Positions 7,667 through 9,342 of a DNA stretch of 9,342 bases are shown here, in pieces. Positions within the stretch are counted from its first letter, which is position 1. The number at the start of each line of letters is the position of its first letter. Made by a program: the position numbers and the translations under genes. The stretch comes from an uncultured Bacteroidales bacterium (GTDB lineage: Bacteria > Bacteroidota > Bacteroidia > Bacteroidales > F082), in NCBI GenBank assembly GCA_937896505.1, contig CALBNP010000139.1, positions 1 through 9,342 of the forward strand. Reading direction: 5' to 3'. The notes below the pieces were generated by a model. It ran no database searches. It was not told the DNA's origin and worked only from the letters and a program-made list of their open reading frames with translations.

Positions 7667-8126
7667 TGCCATTTATCAAATTAGAAACTCCATTATTAAA
7701 ATTCAAATCAGATTTTGCTCGGTTTCCGTGCAGTTTTTTCAGCATTTTCACATACCCCATTCCGGAGATTTCCAAAGATGAATAGCCGACAATGAAGCAG
7801 CCGATGCAACTGATAATAAGTCCAGGAATCAAATCAACGATAAGATTCAAGACAAATGTCACAAGCAGATTTATTATAAAACCTCCAATTATGTTTCTCA
7901 CAGCATTGTCTTTGAAAGGGACTCCGCTGATTCGACTAATTTCTCCATACTCTTTCCACAGACAACCAGCATAAATCAGTATTTCAATTCCATACAAAGG
8001 AATAGCCATACACAGACCGCCAACAACGGCTTTCTTTTTTATTTGAGCCGTAATCTCTTGATCCAAAGCTCCTTCCATGAATTTTTCAACCTTATCAGCT
8101 GCTTTTATATAAGTCCTGTCTCCCAT
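7635..8126 (-). CDS. Integral membrane protein resembling DUF697
   Basis: From the ATG at 8124-8126 this is a 163-residue membrane protein. A polar helical start (1-30) leads into a hydrophobic pair at about 34-57 (VVGGLCMAIPLYGIEILIYA), then WKEYGEISRISGVPF, then a second hydrophobic region at about 80-122 (IIGGFIINLLVTFVLNLIVD, LIPGLIISCIGCFIVG). The order of a P-x-x-G/D turn, a polar loop ending in a YG- or SGVPF-like motif, and a late LIPG resembles DUF697 proteins such as YcjF, which pair with or are fused to GTPases. That fits the three GTPases next door. An upstream in-frame ATG (8168) would give 177 residues but lies inside the end of the 72-residue gene, so I take the shorter form. 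The last 10 codons are contributed by the deleted gene copy at 7525-7666. Confidence 0.8.
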   Translation of the reverse strand: MGDRTYIKAADKVEKFMEGALDQEITAQIKKKAVVGGLCMAIPLYGIEILIYAGCLWKEYGEISRISGVPFKDNAVRNIIGGFIINLLVTFVLNLIVDLIPGLIISCIGCFIVGYSSLEISGMGYVKMLKKLHGNRAKSDLNFNNGVSNLINGNAIQSNDKKQ

Positions 8127-8148
8127 ATTACTGCCTTTTACTATTATT

Positions 8149-8367
8149 TCATCCAATTCTCTCCACATCCAACCAAGCCATGCTCAAAGCACCGGCTTTT
8201 CTGATGTCGATTCCGTAAATTCGCATGAAGGCATCCACGACGGGTTGTCCGCCGTTAGTGGTTACGGGATTGCTCATGCTGTTTGTCACCACGTCAACGC
8301 TCATGCCGCGCTCCAAGCGGATGCCGCTGGTGATTTTGCTGTTTTTTACTGTTACTCTGTATAACAT
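8149..8367 (-). CDS. Small conserved protein of 72 residues, function unknown
   Basis: It begins MLYRVTVKNSKITSGIRLER and includes MSVDVVT, NPVTTNGGQPVVDAFMRIYG and a final ALSMAWLDVERIG. The alternating hydrophobic pattern suggests a small beta-rich soluble domain; there is no signal peptide or membrane segment. I recall very similar Bacteroidales proteins, probably listed as DUF6140, but could not check this. Conservation between it and its deleted copy at 7525-7666 supports a real coding frame: most differences in the shared parts are synonymous or mild. It is the first gene of the unit that leads into the GTPases, after a leader of about 660 nt, and its ATG follows TAAAATAAGAG by 4 nt. 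Its role is unknown. Confidence 0.85.
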   Translation of the reverse strand: MLYRVTVKNSKITSGIRLERGMSVDVVTNSMSNPVTTNGGQPVVDAFMRIYGIDIRKAGALSMAWLDVERIG

Positions 8368-8500
8368 AATGCTCTTATTTTAAGGTTGTTATTTCTCCAA
8401 TATTCGTTTTCCATCCGCAGGCGCAGACACGAAAAAAAGCGTGAGTTACGCTTGCCTCATGCCTACTACTCAAAGGGACATAACCAACCGAAGGTTGGCT

Positions 8501-8647
8501 CCCGCCAAGGATTTTCCCGAAACAGATAGACTTTGAAGAAACTTGCTCACGCCCTATATTCTCAAATACGAATAACGTATCGACAGAATATAATAGCGCG
8601 AAAGAGCATTGTTGCTTCAGTCCACTGTTTCTCAGAACCTTGGCGGG
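8501..8647 (-). ncRNA. Large nested hairpin, possible structured RNA
   Basis: Complementary blocks nest in strict order: CCCGCCAAGG 8501-8510 with 8638-8647 (10 bp), GAAACAG 8519-8525 with 8625-8631 (7 bp), ACT and GAAG 8530-8538 with 8615-8621 (7 bp, 2-nt bulge), AAC 8540-8542 with 8611-8613, GCTC 8545-8548 with 8604-8607, TATATTCT 8555-8562 with 8585-8592 (8 bp), and ATACG 8566-8570 with 8576-8580 closing a 5-nt loop. That is 44 pairs over 147 nt. I match it to no known RNA class. There is no reverse transcriptase or transposase beside it. Confidence 0.55.
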
Positions 8648-8682
8648 GTTTCTTGAGTTGGACATTGCTATGCCTTCGCTAA

Positions 8683-8708
8683 CGGAAATGGATTTCTCCC
8701 CATTTCCG
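8683..8708 (-). repeat. Perfect 9-bp hairpin in the leader
   Basis: CGGAAATGG (8683-8691) and CCATTTCCG (8700-8708) pair around an 8-nt loop. GCTAT (8667-8671) and ATAGC (8720-8724) can close a further outer stem. No T-run follows on the minus strand, so it is not a standard terminator. It may be part of the folded leader. Confidence 0.5.
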
Positions 8709-8797
8709 CCGCCAAAGATATAGCTTTTCGGCAAACAAATGCTCTTTTTTAAGTTTTTTTCTTTCATCGCTTCCTCATTTTCGTGTCGGCTGTCTGG

Positions 8798-8842
8798 CCC
8801 CGCTTCCTTGAAACAGAAAAAGCGTGAGACCGACTTGCCTCC
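8798..8842. repeat. Repeat module related to 8430-8456 and 8501-8525
   Basis: CCCCGC, CCTTGAAACAG and AAAAAGCGTGAG follow one another here (8798-8828) and are followed by CTTGCCTC. The parts AAAAAGCGTGAG and CTTGCCTC recur with the same spacing at about 8432-8456, and CCCGC with GAAACAG recurs at 8501-8525. The 9-mer CCGACTTGC also occurs twice, at 8830-8838 and 8848-8856. The leader is therefore partly built from repeated modules. Confidence 0.45.
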
Positions 8843-8964
8843 TTCCGCCGACTTGCAGGTATCGCCAAACACCCAAACGGAACGGAAAGAAACATTCATC
8901 CCACGCCTGTATCTGAAAAGGTGCGCAGACCAAAGGCCTTTGCGCCGTAGTCAAAGACAGAAAA

Positions 8965-9068
8965 TGAGCATTAGCCTCGTGTCCACCGTACTGAAATTGG
9001 CGATTTAGCAAGTCTGGACATCGCTCTAAAGCAGTCGCAAAAGTAGCGTTTTTTTCGGCTAATGCTCA
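8965..9068. repeat. Perfect 12-bp inverted repeat enclosing a promoter
   Basis: TGAGCATTAGCC (8965-8976) and GGCTAATGCTCA (9057-9068) are exact reverse complements separated by 80 bp. The -7 element of the operon promoter (9038-9045) and the predicted start site lie between them; the -33 TTG (9067-9069) straddles the right arm. Such an arrangement is seen at invertible promoters in Bacteroidota. Homology does not extend beyond 12 bp, and no recombinase gene is in the window. Confidence 0.5.
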
Positions 9069-9069
9069 A
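9038..9069 (-). promoter_or_regulatory. Bacteroidota-type promoter, probably of the dynamin unit
   Basis: On the minus strand TTG (9067-9069) is followed after 21 bp by TACTTTTG (9038-9045), an exact TAnnTTTG -7 element. Transcription would begin near 9031 and run left through the structured leader into the 72-residue gene. I found no other convincing promoter between here and the GTPase genes, so the whole block down to 916 may depend on it, possibly as one transcript of about 8 kb. Confidence 0.65.
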
Positions 9070-9269
9070 TCGGACCGTGAAAAAATGTCGCTTGCCTTTC
9101 CTTCGGTCGGTTTCCGTGGGCGCAAAAATAGGAAGTGTGGTGGGCTTGGGGGCGATTATAGTTAATTATAGTAAAGGATTCCTTTTGGTGCTGGATTATG
9201 AGTGAATGATTTCAAATTAATTGCACCAAATTGAGAGATGTGTGTTATTGTGCTTCGACAACCTTGCTG
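9070..9269. other. Intergenic stretch with an 8-bp inverted repeat
   Basis: I see no gene here. TTTGGTGC (9184-9191) and GCACCAAA (9223-9230) form a perfect 8-bp inverted repeat with a 31-nt loop, about 40 nt beyond the stop of the gene at the right edge. It could be a weak terminator for that gene, but no T-run follows. A 13-bp palindrome AAAGGATTCCTTT lies at 9173-9185, and ATTATAGTTAATTATAG (9156-9172) contains a short direct repeat. Confidence 0.35.
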
Positions 9270-9342
9270 TCAGCCTACTTTCCACTCTTCCACCGTTTTT
9301 GTCTTCGATGAGAATGAGATGCCAATCTTCACCACACGCTTG
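9270..9342 (-). CDS. C-terminal end of a gene entering from the right
   Basis: Reading left from the right edge, one frame gives KRVVKIGISFSSKTKTVEEW and KVG before a TGA at 9270-9272. The pattern of a beta strand, SFSSKT and a final EEWKVG looks like a natural protein end. It resembles the last strand of Bacteroidota AAA-ATPase/PD-(D/E)XK proteins, whose C-termini I recall as similar, but 23 residues are too few to name it. Another frame is also open here (it stops near 9209) and looks less protein-like. Confidence 0.45.
   Translation of the reverse strand, partial: KRVVKIGISFSSKTKTVEEWKVG

Larger units (their letters stand above)
8368..9031 (-). other. Long structured leader without a credible gene
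   Basis: Between the promoter at 9038-9069 and the 72-residue gene lie about 660 nt that I read as an untranslated leader. It is full of inverted repeats: a nested hairpin at 8501-8647, a 9-bp stem at 8683-8708, a 6-bp stem CCAACC GAA GGTTGG at 8484-8498, a pair GTCGGC (8785-8790) with GCCGAC (8847-8852), and a 12-bp palindrome CAAAGGCCTTTG at 8931-8942. An open frame of 174 codons crosses it on the minus strand, but its product looks like no protein and its path goes through every hairpin. The region may be an attenuator, a non-coding RNA or a dispersed repeat. Confidence 0.5.

Noticed and set aside
8127..8168. Earlier start for the membrane protein at 8168
   Set aside because: The added residues are read from the end of the 72-residue gene in another frame; the later ATG at 8124-8126 leaves a clean 22-nt gap.
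8501..8647. Retron-type RNA
   Set aside because: The long hairpin recalls an msd stem, but no reverse transcriptase gene or msr branch site is present in the window.
8430..8860. CRISPR array
   Set aside because: The repeats are few, differ in order and spacing, and no cas genes are present.
8375..8899. Open frame of 174 codons on the minus strand
   Set aside because: It crosses the nested hairpin and all repeat modules, its composition is unlike the neighbouring proteins, and I see no domain, so I treat it as chance in a structured leader.
8775..9011. Open frame of 78 codons on the minus strand beginning MLNRQFQYGG
   Set aside because: It lies in the leader just after the predicted transcription start, overlaps the left arm of the 12-bp inverted repeat and has a low-complexity end. 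It is probably a spurious frame in repeated DNA, although a leader peptide cannot be excluded.

Overview
The window reads as accessory DNA from a member of the Bacteroidota, most likely Prevotella/Segatella or Bacteroides. The evidence is moderate AT-richness, Bacteroidota-type promoters (TTG, about 20 bp, TAnnTTTG) in front of both transcription units, start codons preceded by A/T-rich leaders instead of strong Shine-Dalgarno sites, and small proteins that resemble Bacteroidales families. The genus is an inference. Every gene I accept is on the minus strand, so the window is transcribed from right to left.

Right to left: (1) 9270-9342 holds the last codons of an unidentified gene. (2) 8368-9269 is about 900 bp without a credible gene. 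It carries a good promoter (9038-9069) lying mostly inside a perfect 12-bp inverted repeat, followed by a leader of about 660 nt with long nested hairpins and repeated modules. (3) 8149-8367 encodes a 72-residue conserved small protein. (4) 7635-8126 encodes a membrane protein resembling DUF697, a family often tied to GTPases. (5) 7525-7666 is a second copy of the 72-residue gene, broken by a 77-bp internal deletion. (6) 916-7496 is a compact block of four genes: three different dynamin-like GTPases (549, 680 with C-terminal ankyrin repeats, and about 734 residues) and a 224-residue protein with a transmembrane hairpin. Gaps within the block are 10 nt, 2 nt and a 4-nt overlap. (7) 194-798 is a YefM/YoeB toxin-antitoxin module with its promoter and a palindromic operator. 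(8) 1-170 is the start of another small gene. A deleted, frameshifted copy of it lies on the far side of the toxin-antitoxin module at 812-872.

The main point of interest is the GTPase block. The three GTPases are not recent copies of one another: each has its own nucleotide-binding motif variants and its own extra part (a hydrophobic paddle-like segment, ankyrin repeats, or long coiled coils). They are flanked by two small membrane proteins. The layout suggests a multi-subunit dynamin machine acting on the cell envelope. Known bacterial dynamin clusters (LeoABC, the Eleos anti-phage system, CrfC, DynA) make phage defence or membrane repair the leading hypotheses. This is inference: nothing in the sequence proves the function. 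Flanking toxin-antitoxin genes, broken gene copies and repeats fit a mobile or defence-island setting.
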